Shown here one piece after another: positions 1 to 8,618 of a stretch of 64,000 nucleotides of DNA. Numbering within the stretch: the stretch's first letter is position 1; each line of letters starts with the position of its first letter. The notes below the pieces were generated by a model that was given only the letters and a program-made list of their open reading frames with translations, was not told the origin of the DNA and searched no databases. This DNA is from Polaribacter litorisediminis (lineage in GTDB: Bacteria > Bacteroidota > Bacteroidia > Flavobacteriales > Flavobacteriaceae): positions 2,095,001-2,159,000 of the forward strand of contig NZ_CP082966.1 in the NCBI RefSeq assembly GCF_019968605.1, written 5' to 3'. The position numbers and the translations under genes are program-made.

Positions 1-272
1 GCCATTTTTAATACGCGCTCCACCTCTCCTCCAAAATCGGCGTGACCAGGAGTATCAATTACATTAATTTTTACATCCTTATAATTTACTGATACATTTT
101 TAGAAAGAATAGTAATTCCTCTTTCTCTTTCTAAATCATTATTGTCTAACAATAAATCGGTACGTTCTTTACGGTCGTCTAAAATTTTTGCCTGATCTAT
201 AATTTTATCTACCAAAGTAGTTTTTCCGTGATCGACATGGGCAATAATTGCGATGTTTCTTATTGATTGCAT
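1..272 (-). CDS. typA: Translational GTPase TypA/BipA, N-terminal part (gene continues beyond base 1)
   Basis: The visible 90 residues are the G domain of a ribosome-associated translational GTPase. The P-loop AHVDHGKTT lies at residues 11-19, the switch I motif RERGITI follows at about 53-59, and the G3 motif DTPGH at about 74-78. The stretch around [15 protein letters not shown] fits TypA/BipA better than LepA or EF-G, which differ here. TypA binds the 70S ribosome and matters for ribosome assembly and stress or cold growth. The ATG at 270-272 is preceded by a good promoter box at 295-302, so the start is well placed. The rest of the gene is outside the window. Confidence 0.9.
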   Translation of the reverse strand, partial: MQSIRNIAIIAHVDHGKTTLVDKIIDQAKILDDRKERTDLLLDNNDLERERGITILSKNVSVNYKDVKINVIDTPGHADFGGEVERVLKM

Positions 273-294
273 TTGTGCTTTCTTAAATTTCGTG

Positions 295-302
295 CAAAAA
301 TA
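295..302 (-). promoter_or_regulatory. Bacteroidota -7 box for typA
   Basis: On the minus strand the bases read TATTTTTG, a match to the Bacteroidota -7 consensus TAnnTTTG, 23 bases before the typA ATG. No clear TTG at -33 is seen. Confidence 0.5.
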
Positions 303-403
303 GTGGTTTACAGCCGATATATTTGTTTTTTTTCTATTTATTTTATATCGTTTATTGTATGATAAAAATCTAGTACTTAAAAGAAGCACAAAAAAGTTTT
401 GCG

Positions 404-445
404 CATAAAAAAAACCATCAAAAATTATTTTTTTGACAGTCTTTT
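404..445 (-). terminator. Terminator of cassette copy 1
   Basis: An imperfect hairpin with CCATCAA and TTGACAG arms flanked by A/T tracts ends in a U-run on the minus strand. It is the counterpart of the better-preserved hairpin at 2985-3026, so the duplication included the terminator. Confidence 0.6.
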
Positions 446-475
446 TTTCTGTTTATTTATATGATATTTTGCTAA

Positions 476-667
476 TTAAAACCCATCTCCTCCTTGTGCT
501 GGTGGTTCACTTCCAGGTGAGGATGCTTGGGATTTTTGAGGGTTTAAAAATATATAAGTTCCTAAAGCAGTTAAAGCAGCATACTTACCATAATCCCCTA
601 TTATTTTAATAGCCTCTTTACGTGTAATTTCTTCAGGAGTATCTTGTGTTTTATTATTTTTTTTCAT
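476..667 (-). CDS. Small exported or membrane protein, cassette copy 1 (63 aa)
   Basis: No named family is recognised. The protein has a charged N-terminus (KKNNKTQDTPEEITRKEA), a hydrophobic segment at about residues 28-42 (KYAALTALGTYIFLNP) and a Ser/Pro/Gly-rich tail. This looks like a signal peptide with a long n-region or a single membrane anchor. It follows the large T9SS protein by 27 bases, so the two are likely co-transcribed. A near-identical protein at 3051-3230 follows the paralogous large gene in the same way, which argues that the pair is a functional unit and that this small gene is real. The role is unknown. Confidence 0.75.
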   Translation of the reverse strand: MKKNNKTQDTPEEITRKEAIKIIGDYGKYAALTALGTYIFLNPQKSQASSPGSEPPAQGGDGF

Positions 668-694
668 AATAATTAGTTTTTAAAAGTATCTTGA

Positions 695-2350
695 TTATTC
701 TAAAATTATTTTTTTATTCAATATCCCGTCTGATGTTTCTAGCTTTACAAAATAAATTCCTTTCGAAATATCATTCGGTATCGCAATGTCTTTCGTGCCC
801 ATAGCCTCAAAAGAGGTACTTAACACTTGTTTACCAAGTAAATTATACATTTCTACAGTAGCCTCTCCTTGAGTTAAGCCTGTTATTCTTAAGTTGGCAT
901 TGTTCACTTTATATATTTGAACTGTTGATAACCATTCATTGGTATCGACACTTAAAGCATCTTGGGTGGTATGCATGTAAAAGCGACCTACACCGTCTAA
1001 AGCATTTTCTGTGGTGGCTTTGTAAGTACTATTGGCTTCGTCTAAACGAGTAAAAGTATTGGTAACACGATCCTCTAAGGTTATTTGTATATTTTCATCA
1101 AAATTAGAAGCCTCTAGGGAAAATACAATTTCGCTATCTGCTACTGCGGTTACACCCACAGGCACTATAAAGCTTTCTATATTTGTATCTGGTAAGGTTT
1201 GTATTTCTAATTTTTGACCCTCACTACCCTCTACTAATTCTGTATAGATAGAAAAATCATCGTTGTCTGAGAATAAAGAAGAATCAGATCCGTTATCGAA
1301 CCCTGTAGTTCTATTTTCTGCGTAAAATACTCTCGTGGATCTCATAGTACCATTATTATCTAAAAATAACTCATAGGTTGCAAAAGGAATTGATTTACTA
1401 CCAAACGTATCGGCAGCATCATGACTTAAGTTGTTGGTTCTAGAAAATGAAGCCGAACCTCCTGTTCCGTTGGCTCGCACGAAAAAGCCTTGACCAGGAG
1501 CAATTTTTATAGGGCTAACATCGTTGTATGCTGTATAACCTGACCCACTGCGTACCCAAACCGTTTCTTGAGTAAGTCTAGCCGTATTCGCTGCCAAGAA
1601 GTTAATAACATTAAACGAAGCTGTAAAAGGGTTGCCTAAAAGTGTGAATGCATCTGTATTCAAGCCTACGGATGCTGAACTAGCAAGCGACCCAAACATC
1701 TCTAGGGATTTATCAGAAATCAAGTTCACTGATACACCTGTACCTGCAGACATACTGGGACCAAAAAAACCAACAGAAGATATGTAAGACCATGCAGTTC
1801 CATTGTATCCGGCAACAGCAGCGTTATTCCCGAATGAAGGATGAGCATTACCAGTTATAAAAGTTGCAGTACCTCCATTATCGTTAAACAAATCATTACC
1901 ACTATAACCTTCAACAGGCGCAGCAATTAAATACCAGCCACCTCCAGTTACAAATCTCTTGTAAGTTATATTTCCTGACCTAGTACCATTAAAAATTAAG
2001 GTACCAGAATCTGAAGCAGTTGAATTTATTGTTACACTACCACCAGTATTGATGTTTAAGGCCCCATCTACTGTTAACCCACCATCACTATCAATCGTTA
2101 AGATAGCACCATCCTGCACTGTCAAAGCTGCCGAAACCGCTGTGATGGCGGATATAGTAGGCTGGTTTGCTGGCGCCGACGGTATCACAACATCATCTGT
2201 TGCTAATGGCACTGTCCCATCACTCCAATTTGCTGCAGTATTCCAGTTTGTACTCGAAGAACCATTCCAAGTGTTAGTTTGTCCTAGCATAGTGCTAGTA
2301 AACAACAATAGTGTTGCCACGCCTAAAAATTTAAGTAGTTTTCTTTTCAT
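695..2350 (-). CDS. T9SS-exported beta-rich surface protein, cassette copy 1 (551 aa)
   Basis: Residues 1-23 form a Sec signal peptide (MKRKLLKFLGVATLLLF). A WNG...TAANWSDGTVP region at about 26-48 and Thr/Ser/Gly-rich repeats to about 120 suggest a beta-solenoid start, as in many secreted Bacteroidota proteins. The last ~70 residues form a type A T9SS sorting domain: ITGLTQGEATVEMYNLLGK, then SKGIYFVKLE, ending KKIILE. The product is therefore expected to cross the outer membrane through the type IX system and be released or anchored at the surface. No enzymatic motif is seen. It is paralogous to the protein at 3258-4898, with highest similarity in the C-terminal half. Its substrate or partner is unknown. 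Confidence 0.85.
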   Translation of the reverse strand: MKRKLLKFLGVATLLLFTSTMLGQTNTWNGSSSTNWNTAANWSDGTVPLATDDVVIPSAPANQPTISAITAVSAALTVQDGAILTIDSDGGLTVDGALNINTGGSVTINSTASDSGTLIFNGTRSGNITYKRFVTGGGWYLIAAPVEGYSGNDLFNDNGGTATFITGNAHPSFGNNAAVAGYNGTAWSYISSVGFFGPSMSAGTGVSVNLISDKSLEMFGSLASSASVGLNTDAFTLLGNPFTASFNVINFLAANTARLTQETVWVRSGSGYTAYNDVSPIKIAPGQGFFVRANGTGGSASFSRTNNLSHDAADTFGSKSIPFATYELFLDNNGTMRSTRVFYAENRTTGFDNGSDSSLFSDNDDFSIYTELVEGSEGQKLEIQTLPDTNIESFIVPVGVTAVADSEIVFSLEASNFDENIQITLEDRVTNTFTRLDEANSTYKATTENALDGVGRFYMHTTQDALSVDTNEWLSTVQIYKVNNANLRITGLTQGEATVEMYNLLGKQVLSTSFEAMGTKDIAIPNDISKGIYFVKLETSDGILNKKIILE

Positions 2351-2582
2351 CTTTTTTTTTGTTTTTATTATTGTTTTTAATCTATACTTCCTTTAGCAAG
2401 TCTAAAACTCACATAAATTTATAACTATGTAACGAATCCCTAATTTTCTGGTTGTAACCTAACGCTACCCTCCAAACTTCGATTTGGGATTTTTTTAATT
2501 TAAAATTATTTTAATTAACATAAAAAATAATCGAATATTTAGTTTTTGTTTTCACTAAAAAGTATTATATAGTGCAAAAATA
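2351..2582 (-). promoter_or_regulatory. Promoter and long 5' leader of cassette copy 1
   Basis: A -7 box (TATTTTTG on the minus strand) lies at 2575-2582, which implies a leader of about 220 bases before the ATG at 2350. Blocks of this leader, such as CCCTAATTTTCTG and CGAATATTTAG, recur in the same order upstream of copy 2 (about 4930-5160). The remaining bases up to 2984 hold AT-rich sequence partly shared with copy 2 and no gene that can be supported. Confidence 0.5.
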
Positions 2583-2984
2583 AACAAATATCTCTAAATG
2601 ATAGAGAATTATAGTTAATTCTTAAAAATTATTTTTCAATAAAAAAGCGATATATTATAAGATTAAACTATATGCTTTATCTCTATACTTTGTAAAGTTT
2701 AAAGAATTAGGCATAACGGTTTAAATTTCATCCAATTTTCAAAATTAGTTTCTTTTTAGGTTCCTTTTTATCAAAAAAAAATGGCATTCATCGCTCTGTG
2801 CACTTCGTTTTAATTTCAAGGTATCAAGCAAGAATTTGTTCTCTTTAAACGCTGTTACAAAATTAAATGGATAGTCAACTTGCACTAAAAATGGGTAATG
2901 AAAAATAGTAAGAACTTATAGAACTTGAAGTTACCGTTGAAATGTAATTTAAATTGACATGAAACTAAAAAAAGTTGTGAGCAT

Positions 2985-3026
2985 AAAAAAGACTATCAAA
3001 AATTATTTTTTTGATAGTCTTTTTTA
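2985..3026 (-). terminator. Terminator of cassette copy 2
   Basis: A strong hairpin with GACTATCAAAAA and TTTTTGATAGTC arms is flanked by A-run and T-run. It lies 25 bases after the small gene of copy 2 and separates the two cassettes, so each copy is probably its own transcript. Confidence 0.8.
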
Positions 3027-3050
3027 TATGTTTCATCAGCTGATAGTATG

Positions 3051-3230
3051 CTAATCAAAGTCATCTCCTACTCCTGGAGGTGAAGCTGCTTGAGCTTTTT
3101 GAGGACTTAAAATCATATAGGTTCCTAATGCGGTTAAAGCAGCATACTTGCCATAATTCCCCATTTTTTTTATCGCCTCTTTTCGTGTAATTTCCACGGG
3201 AGCATCTTGTGTTTTATTATTTTTTTTCAT
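3051..3230 (-). CDS. Small exported or membrane protein, cassette copy 2 (59 aa)
   Basis: This short frame runs from the ATG at 3228-3230 to the stop at 3051-3053. It encodes a protein starting MKKNNKTQDAPVEITRKEA with a hydrophobic stretch (KYAALTALGTYMILSP) and an Ala/Pro tail ending GVGDDFD. It is the paralogue of the 63-aa protein at 476-667, with most differences conservative or confined to the tail. That pattern of substitutions indicates selection on the protein. It sits 27 bases after the copy 2 large gene, exactly the spacing in copy 1. The function is unknown. Confidence 0.75.
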   Translation of the reverse strand: MKKNNKTQDAPVEITRKEAIKKMGNYGKYAALTALGTYMILSPQKAQAASPPGVGDDFD

Positions 3231-3257
3231 AATAATTCGTTTTTAAAAGTATCTTGA

Positions 3258-4898
3258 TTATTCTAAAATTATTTTTTTATTCAATATTCCATCTGCTGTT
3301 TCTAGCTTTACCAAATAAATTCCTTTCGAAATATCATGAGGTATTGTAATGTCTTTAGTGCCTATGGCCTCAAAAGAAGTACTTAATATTTGTTTACCAA
3401 GTATATTATACATCTGAACAGTAGCATCTCCTTGAGTTAAACCTGTTATTCTTAAGTTTGCATTGTTCACCTTATATATTTTAACTGTTGATAACCAGTC
3501 ATTTGTATCGACACTTAACGCAGATTGCGTTGTATGCATGTAAAAGCGACCCACACCGTCTAAATCAGTTTCTGTAGTAGCTTTGTACGTACTATTGGCT
3601 TCATCTAAACGAGTAAAAGTATTGGTAAGTCTATCCTCTAAAGTTATGTTTATATTCTCATCGAAATTAGAAGCCTCTATAGAGAAAATAATTTCGCTAT
3701 CTGCTAATGCTTTTACGCCCACAGGCACTACAAAGCTTTCTATATTTGTATCCGGTAAGGTTTGTATTTCTAGTTTTTGCCCTTCACTACCCTCTACTAA
3801 TTCTGTATATACAGAAAAATCATCGTCTTCTGAGAATAAAGAAGAATCAGATCCGTTATCGAATCCTGTCGTTCTATTTTCTGCGTAAAATACTTTCGTA
3901 GATCTAACAGTACCATTATTCTCTAAAGATAGCTCATAGTTTGCAAAAGGAATTGATTTACTGAACGTATCGGCAGCATCATGACTTAGAGTAGCTCTAG
4001 AAAACGCAGCCGAACCTCCTACTGAATTCGCTAGCACAAAGAAACCTTGACCAGGTGCAATTTTTATAGATGTCACACTGTTATGTGCCGTGTAACCTGA
4101 TCCGCCGTGGACCCAAACTGTATTTTCTGTAAGTCTTGCCCCATTCGTTGTTAAGAAGGCTTCAGCATTTAGCGAAGCTGTATAAGGGTTGCCTAAAAGG
4201 TTGAATGTATCTGCAATCAAACTCTTTGATACTGAACCTCTAAGAGTCCCTGACATTACTAGGGATGCAGAAGAAATCAAATTTACTGACACACCAGTAC
4301 CTGCTGACATACTAGGACCACCAAAACCAAGATTAGACATGTACGACCAAGCTGTTCCGTTGTATCCCCCAATAGCAAGGTTAGAGCCCGCTACAGGATG
4401 AGCCCCCCCTTGTATAAAAGTTGAAGTACCACCATTATCGGTAAACAAAGCAGTACTAGTTACATTTGCAACAGGAGCAGAAAGGAAATACCAAGCACCT
4501 CCAGGTACAAATCTATTATACGTCACACTTCCTGAGGTAGCACCAGTAACGATTAAAGTACCAGAACTTGAAGTACTTGAATTTACTGTTAAATCACCAA
4601 AAATAGCTAAATTTCCATCTACAGTTAACCCACCACCGCTATTAATGGTTACTAAAGAACTAGAGTCTATGGTTAAATTTCTCGCAAGCGCTAAAGTACC
4701 AGAACTTATAATAGGTTGGTTTGCGACATTTTCTATCAAAACATTATCCGTGTCTACTGGCACTGTACCGAAACTCCAATTTGTTGCAGTATCCCAGTCT
4801 GTATCCGTAGAACCATTCCAGGTATTTTGACCTAGCATACTATTAGTAAACAACAGTAGTGTTGCTATACCTAAAAATTTAAGTAGTTTTCTTTTCAT
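3258..4898 (-). CDS. T9SS-exported beta-rich surface protein, cassette copy 2 (546 aa)
   Basis: The protein starts MKRKLLKFLGIATLLLFTNSML, a Sec signal peptide matching copy 1; an in-frame upstream start 30 bases earlier is rejected because the paralogue begins at this Met. A WNGSTDTDWDTATNWSFG region opens the mature part, and a T9SS type A sorting domain ends it (MYNILGKQILSTSF, SKGIYLVKLE, KKIILE). The acidic segment around FDNGSDSSLFSEDDDFS and the C-terminal 220 residues are nearly identical to copy 1, while the N-terminal half has diverged and carries small insertions and deletions. It is likely a secreted or surface adhesin or matrix-like protein, but no activity can be assigned. Confidence 0.85.
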   Translation of the reverse strand: MKRKLLKFLGIATLLLFTNSMLGQNTWNGSTDTDWDTATNWSFGTVPVDTDNVLIENVANQPIISSGTLALARNLTIDSSSLVTINSGGGLTVDGNLAIFGDLTVNSSTSSSGTLIVTGATSGSVTYNRFVPGGAWYFLSAPVANVTSTALFTDNGGTSTFIQGGAHPVAGSNLAIGGYNGTAWSYMSNLGFGGPSMSAGTGVSVNLISSASLVMSGTLRGSVSKSLIADTFNLLGNPYTASLNAEAFLTTNGARLTENTVWVHGGSGYTAHNSVTSIKIAPGQGFFVLANSVGGSAAFSRATLSHDAADTFSKSIPFANYELSLENNGTVRSTKVFYAENRTTGFDNGSDSSLFSEDDDFSVYTELVEGSEGQKLEIQTLPDTNIESFVVPVGVKALADSEIIFSIEASNFDENINITLEDRLTNTFTRLDEANSTYKATTETDLDGVGRFYMHTTQSALSVDTNDWLSTVKIYKVNNANLRITGLTQGDATVQMYNILGKQILSTSFEAIGTKDITIPHDISKGIYLVKLETADGILNKKIILE

Positions 4899-5451
4899 TT
4901 TTTTTCTTTTTTTTATTATTGTTTTCAATTTTCACTTTTTTTTGGTGAGCGCCTAAAAGGCACATAAATTTGTCATTAAGTATCGTATCCCTAATTTTCT
5001 GATTGTAACTTAAAGGTATACAAACAATACTTAACAGTGTTTTTTTTTAAACCTACTCAACTTATAAAGTAAGCCTTTTAAAATTATTTTATTCAACAAA
5101 AAAATTCGAATATTTAGTTTTTTCACTAAAAAACATTATACGCTACGAAACTATACAAATATTTTTAAATTTTAGACCATTATAGTTTTTTTTTCTAATA
5201 TTCTTTTTCAATAAAAAAGCAATTCACTAAAAGTTTAAACTATTTCTCTTATTTCTTTGCAGTATAAATTTAAGTCAGCAAGATACTTATTTAAACTTTA
5301 TCAGGTTTTCTTAACTAGTTTATTTTTAGTTCTTTTCTATCAAAAATTTGGTATTCATCGGGGCTGTAAGCTTCCTTTTAATTGAAATGTATCAAAAAAT
5401 AATCTAATATACGTATGCGAACTATAGATTGGAATTCGATCATGATTGGTA
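4899..5451 (-). promoter_or_regulatory. Leader and upstream region of cassette copy 2
   Basis: This 550-base stretch has no supportable gene. Its first 260 bases are homologous to the leader of copy 1. By alignment with copy 1 the -7 box should lie near 5145-5152, but here it reads TAGTTTCG on the minus strand, a weaker match to TAnnTTTG. If the box matters, copy 2 may be expressed at a lower level than copy 1. Confidence 0.4.
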
Positions 5452-5739
5452 TTATTTCGGAGGTTCTCGCTTAAAAGCAGAGGGTAAAATGTCTGGAAGT
5501 AATTTAATTAAAAGCGGCAATAATAAAGCACCTCCAGGAAGTAAAAAAACAGCAAGTGAAGGAATTGCTTTGCAAATATCTAATAATTGAATTTTTATTT
5601 TCTCTTTTTCTTCTGGCGTTAAATTTGTGCTCGCAGACTTCCTTATGAGATACATTGCTTCTTTACTCTGAGATAATTCTTGATACAATCTCCACTTATT
5701 TTTACGCAATAACACTTTTATCTCTTCTACGGTAGTCAT
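5452..5739 (-). CDS. LETM1-related small membrane-associated protein (95 aa)
   Basis: The C-terminal part (LLPGGALLLPLLIKLLPDIL followed by PSAF) resembles the hydrophobic core and the LPxxxP-type tail of LETM1 proteins, which are otherwise known from mitochondria. The N-terminal ~45 residues are charged and helical. The ATG overlaps the stop codon of proline dehydrogenase by one base (TAATG), so the two are translationally coupled. The LETM1 match is by eye on a short region; ion transport should not be inferred from it. Confidence 0.6.
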   Translation of the reverse strand: MTTVEEIKVLLRKNKWRLYQELSQSKEAMYLIRKSASTNLTPEEKEKIKIQLLDICKAIPSLAVFLLPGGALLLPLLIKLLPDILPSAFKREPPK

Positions 5740-6902
5740 TATAATTTTCTGCGTTTTCTTTCTGTATCTAACAAGTTTAATTCTCTACTCGTTTGTCCTG
5801 CTACAGAAGTGTTTTCTGCAGCTCTTCTAATTAAGTAGGGCATCACATCTTTTACAGGTCCAAAGGGTAAATATTTGGCAACATTATAACCTTCATTTGC
5901 CAAATTGTAACTTATATGATCACTCATACCAAATAATTGACCAAACCAAAGACGGTAATCATTATTTTTAATCTTATTTTTTTTTGCTAATTCCATCACC
6001 AAATAAGAACTATCTTCATTATGAGTTCCTACAAATAAAGCCATTTTAGGATGCTTCATCATATATGTTGTCGCTGCATCATAGTTTTTGTCTGTGGCTT
6101 CTTTGTTCTCGCAAATTGGTGAAGGGTATCCTTTTTCTTCGGCTCTTTCTCTTTCTTTTTCCATATAAGCGCCTCGAACAACTTTCATACCGATATAAAA
6201 ATCTTTTTCTATAGCTTTTTTATGCAACGTTTTTAAATACTTCATCCTGTCATGTCTGTACATTTGAAGCGTGTTAAAAACAATCGCTTTCTCTTTGTTA
6301 TATATTTCCATTAACTCTTCAATAAGCTCATCTGCAGCTTTTTGCATCCAGCTTTCTTCACCGTCAATTAATATAGGAACATCTTTTGCCAAAGCAGTTT
6401 TACATACGGTATGAAAACGTGCTTTTACCCTATTCCATTCTTCTTGTTCTTTATCTGTTAGTTTTTTTCCTTCGGTTATTTTCTGATACAGGGCAAAACG
6501 ACCAAATCCTGTAGGCTTAAAAACAGCGAAAGGAATTGATTTTTTTTCTTCACAAAAATTAATGATTTTTAGAATTTTCTCTAATGCTTCATCAAAACTA
6601 GCTTCTTGATCCTTGCCTTCTACAGAATAATCTAAAACACTATGCACGTTTCCATTGGTATACATATTCTCTATAATCGGTAAACAATCGTCTTCTGTTA
6701 TTCCCCCACAAAAATGATTAAAGACAGTAGCACGAATTACTCCCTGAATGGGCAAATTTAATTTTAAAGCAAATTTGGCAACCGCTCCACCAATTTTTAC
6801 CAAAAGCTGATTTTTTATCATACTAAATAGAAAATAAGCTCGATTTAACTGGTAATCAGATTTTAATGCAAAAGCAATTTTAGTGTTATTAAAAATTTTC
6901 AT
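5739..6902 (-). CDS. Proline dehydrogenase (387 aa)
   Basis: This is the FAD-dependent first step of proline breakdown to pyrroline-5-carboxylate, feeding electrons to quinone. It is a monofunctional enzyme of Bacteroidota length, without the P5C dehydrogenase half of PutA. Visible family motifs are DGEESWMQ (barrel strand), the KVVRGAYMEKERERA segment near residue 260 with substrate- and FAD-contacting Arg/Tyr, GTHNEDSS, and a C-terminal AGQTSRELNLL. It has a promoter 20 bases upstream and is coupled to the LETM1-like gene downstream. A P5C dehydrogenase is not present in this window. Confidence 0.9.
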   Translation of the reverse strand: MKIFNNTKIAFALKSDYQLNRAYFLFSMIKNQLLVKIGGAVAKFALKLNLPIQGVIRATVFNHFCGGITEDDCLPIIENMYTNGNVHSVLDYSVEGKDQEASFDEALEKILKIINFCEEKKSIPFAVFKPTGFGRFALYQKITEGKKLTDKEQEEWNRVKARFHTVCKTALAKDVPILIDGEESWMQKAADELIEELMEIYNKEKAIVFNTLQMYRHDRMKYLKTLHKKAIEKDFYIGMKVVRGAYMEKERERAEEKGYPSPICENKEATDKNYDAATTYMMKHPKMALFVGTHNEDSSYLVMELAKKNKIKNNDYRLWFGQLFGMSDHISYNLANEGYNVAKYLPFGPVKDVMPYLIRRAAENTSVAGQTSRELNLLDTERKRRKL

Positions 6903-6922
6903 AAAGTAGAATTAAAAAGTAA

Positions 6923-6953
6923 CAAAGATACTTTAAGGAGACCTATAATTCAA
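6923..6953 (-). promoter_or_regulatory. Promoter of the proline dehydrogenase operon
   Basis: On the minus strand a TTG at 6951-6953 is followed after 20 bases by TATCTTTG at 6923-6930, a full match to the Bacteroidota TTG / TAnnTTTG promoter. The start of transcription would be about 15 bases before the ATG. Confidence 0.7.
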
Positions 6954-6991
6954 TAATTTATTTTTAATTTGCGCCTTTAACATCAACTACC

Positions 6992-8050
6992 ATGAAAACC
7001 ATACAAGCAGTTTCTTATCCTATTCATTTTCAAGAAGAAAGCTATCAAGAACTTGCTACTTTGATAGCGGAAAACAACTATTCTACTATTTTTATTTTGG
7101 TTGATGAAAATACTTTTGAACATTGTTATCCTAAATTTATTCCGAATTTAGCTACCGATAAGAGAATAGAAGTTATTGAAATTGAGTCTGGAGAAATTCA
7201 TAAAAACCTAGAAACCTGCATGTGGGTTTGGAACGCTATTACGGAGTTAGGTGGTGATCGTAAAAGTGTTTTAATTACCTTAGGAGGTGGGGTTATTACA
7301 GACTTGGGGGGCTTTGTAGCTTCTTGTTTTAAGCGCGGAATTGACTTTATAAATATTCCGACTACCTTATTATCTATGGTTGATGCCTCTGTAGGTGGAA
7401 AAACTGGGGTTGATTTAGGGGTGCTAAAAAATCAAATTGGCTTATTTGCAAATCCTGAAATGGTGCTTGTTGATGACCGCTATTTAGAAACAGTTGCTCC
7501 TCGTGAAATTAAATCTGGAACTGCAGAAATTATTAAATACGGCATTACGTATGATGTAAAATTATTTAATGAAATCAAAAATAATTCAGCTTTAAAAATA
7601 AGTGATTTAATTTTTAGATCTATAGAAATAAAAAATGAAGTTGTCCTAAAAGATCCGAGAGAAAAAAACCTGCGTAAAATTCTAAATTTTGGTCATACTT
7701 TAGGGCATGCCATTGAATCTTTTTACCTAGAATCTGAAGACAAAGAAAACCTAACGCATGGAGAAGCTATTGCGATTGGCATGGTTTGCGAATGTTATAT
7801 GTCATCAAAATTATTAAATTTTCCTGCAGAAAAACTTAAACAAGTCAAAGATCTTGTTGTTTCAATTTATGATAAAACAAATTTATTAAAAGAAGATTTT
7901 TCTGCAATTCTGGATTTATTAAAACACGATAAGAAAAACACAAACGGACAAGTAAACTTTGTACTTTTAAACGATTTTGAAGATTTTAAAATAGATTGTA
8001 ACGTTCCAGAAGCTTTAATTATTGAAAGTATGGAGTTTTATAATGTATAA
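6992..8050 (+). CDS. aroB: 3-dehydroquinate synthase (352 aa)
   Basis: AroB converts DAHP to 3-dehydroquinate, the second step of the shikimate pathway, using NAD and a divalent metal. The NAD-binding region GGGVITDLGGFVAS is near residues 93-106, followed by the TLLSMVDASVGGKTGVDL substrate loop. Metal ligands fall in SGTAEIIKYG (Glu), LNFGHTLGHAIE (His) and LTHGEAIAIGM (His). The length is normal for the family. It is divergently arranged with proline dehydrogenase and followed by a strong bidirectional terminator. Confidence 0.95.
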   Translation: MKTIQAVSYPIHFQEESYQELATLIAENNYSTIFILVDENTFEHCYPKFIPNLATDKRIEVIEIESGEIHKNLETCMWVWNAITELGGDRKSVLITLGGGVITDLGGFVASCFKRGIDFINIPTTLLSMVDASVGGKTGVDLGVLKNQIGLFANPEMVLVDDRYLETVAPREIKSGTAEIIKYGITYDVKLFNEIKNNSALKISDLIFRSIEIKNEVVLKDPREKNLRKILNFGHTLGHAIESFYLESEDKENLTHGEAIAIGMVCECYMSSKLLNFPAEKLKQVKDLVVSIYDKTNLLKEDFSAILDLLKHDKKNTNGQVNFVLLNDFEDFKIDCNVPEALIIESMEFYNV

Positions 8051-8105
8051 AGTTCTTAAGAAAAGAATCAAAGCAAAAAGATTGATTACTGAAGATCTAT
8101 TTTAC

Positions 8106-8143
8106 AAAAAAATCCTATCAATTTAAATTGATAGGATTTTTTT
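8106..8143. terminator. Bidirectional terminator between aroB and the cold-shock gene
   Basis: A perfect 38-base palindrome (core AATCCTATCAATTT and its complement) is flanked by A and T runs on both sides. It lies between two convergent genes and can stop transcription from either. Confidence 0.9.
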
Positions 8144-8165
8144 TTAATTTGAAAGAAAGTATTCT

Positions 8166-8618
8166 TTAGATTTTCTTAACTTTTACTGCATTCATTCCAC
8201 GCATTCCTCTTTCTAATTCAAAAGAGACTTTATCGTTCTCTGCAATCTGATCTATTAAACCACTTACATGTGTAAAATATTTTTCACTATTTTCAGCGTC
8301 AATAATAAAGCCGAACCCTTTAGAAGTGTCAAAAAAGTTTACCTTTCCTTTTCTTACTGGGTCTTCTTCCGGCAAGTCTTCTTTTTTAGTTACAGATATT
8401 TGTATATCCTCTAACTCATACTCTACTTTTAATTCTGGATCTGGTGGTGTATCTGTTAAATTACCATTATGATCTACATACGCAAACTGAATACCAGAAG
8501 TTCCATGTTCTTCTTTTTCAGCTTTTCTTGCGTCCATTTTCTTCTGCTTATCTAAACGCTTTTTTAAACGTTTCTTTTCTTTCTCACTTTTACTAAAGGT
8601 TTGTTGCGATTTTGCCAT
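8166..8618 (-). CDS. Cold-shock-domain protein with basic N-terminal extension (150 aa)
   Basis: The C-terminal ~65 residues form a cold-shock nucleic-acid-binding domain: GKVNFFDTSKGFGFI contains the RNP1 motif KGFGFI, and YFTHVSGL stands for RNP2. The first ~40 residues are Lys/Arg-rich (EKKRLKKRLDKQKKMDARKA) and probably a coiled or disordered RNA-binding tail, followed by an acidic linker (EDIQISVTKKEDLPEEDP). This layout is common in Flavobacteriia, where small CspA-type proteins and extended forms coexist. It is likely an RNA chaperone. The long leader upstream suggests post-transcriptional control. Confidence 0.9.
   Translation of the reverse strand: MAKSQQTFSKSEKEKKRLKKRLDKQKKMDARKAEKEEHGTSGIQFAYVDHNGNLTDTPPDPELKVEYELEDIQISVTKKEDLPEEDPVRKGKVNFFDTSKGFGFIIDAENSEKYFTHVSGLIDQIAENDKVSFELERGMRGMNAVKVKKI

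Larger units (their letters stand above)
404..5400. repeat. Tandem duplication of a two-gene cassette
   Basis: Two units lie head to tail on the minus strand. Each has a leader, a ~550-aa T9SS protein, a ~60-aa small protein and a hairpin terminator. Unit 2 is about 2985-5400 and unit 1 about 404-2850. Similarity extends into both flanks, which fits duplication of the complete transcription unit. Coding identity is high in the small protein and the sorting domain and lower in the N-terminal region of the large protein. Confidence 0.8.

Noticed and set aside
318..325. TATATTTG on the plus strand
   Set aside because: It matches the -7 box but there is no plus-strand gene downstream; chance in AT-rich DNA.
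1032..1217. Plus-strand frame inside the T9SS gene (also 2049-2396, 3583-3888, 3707-3901, 4189-4401, 4645-4830)
   Set aside because: These mirror the minus-strand paralogous genes, have no start context or family pattern, and follow from codon bias.
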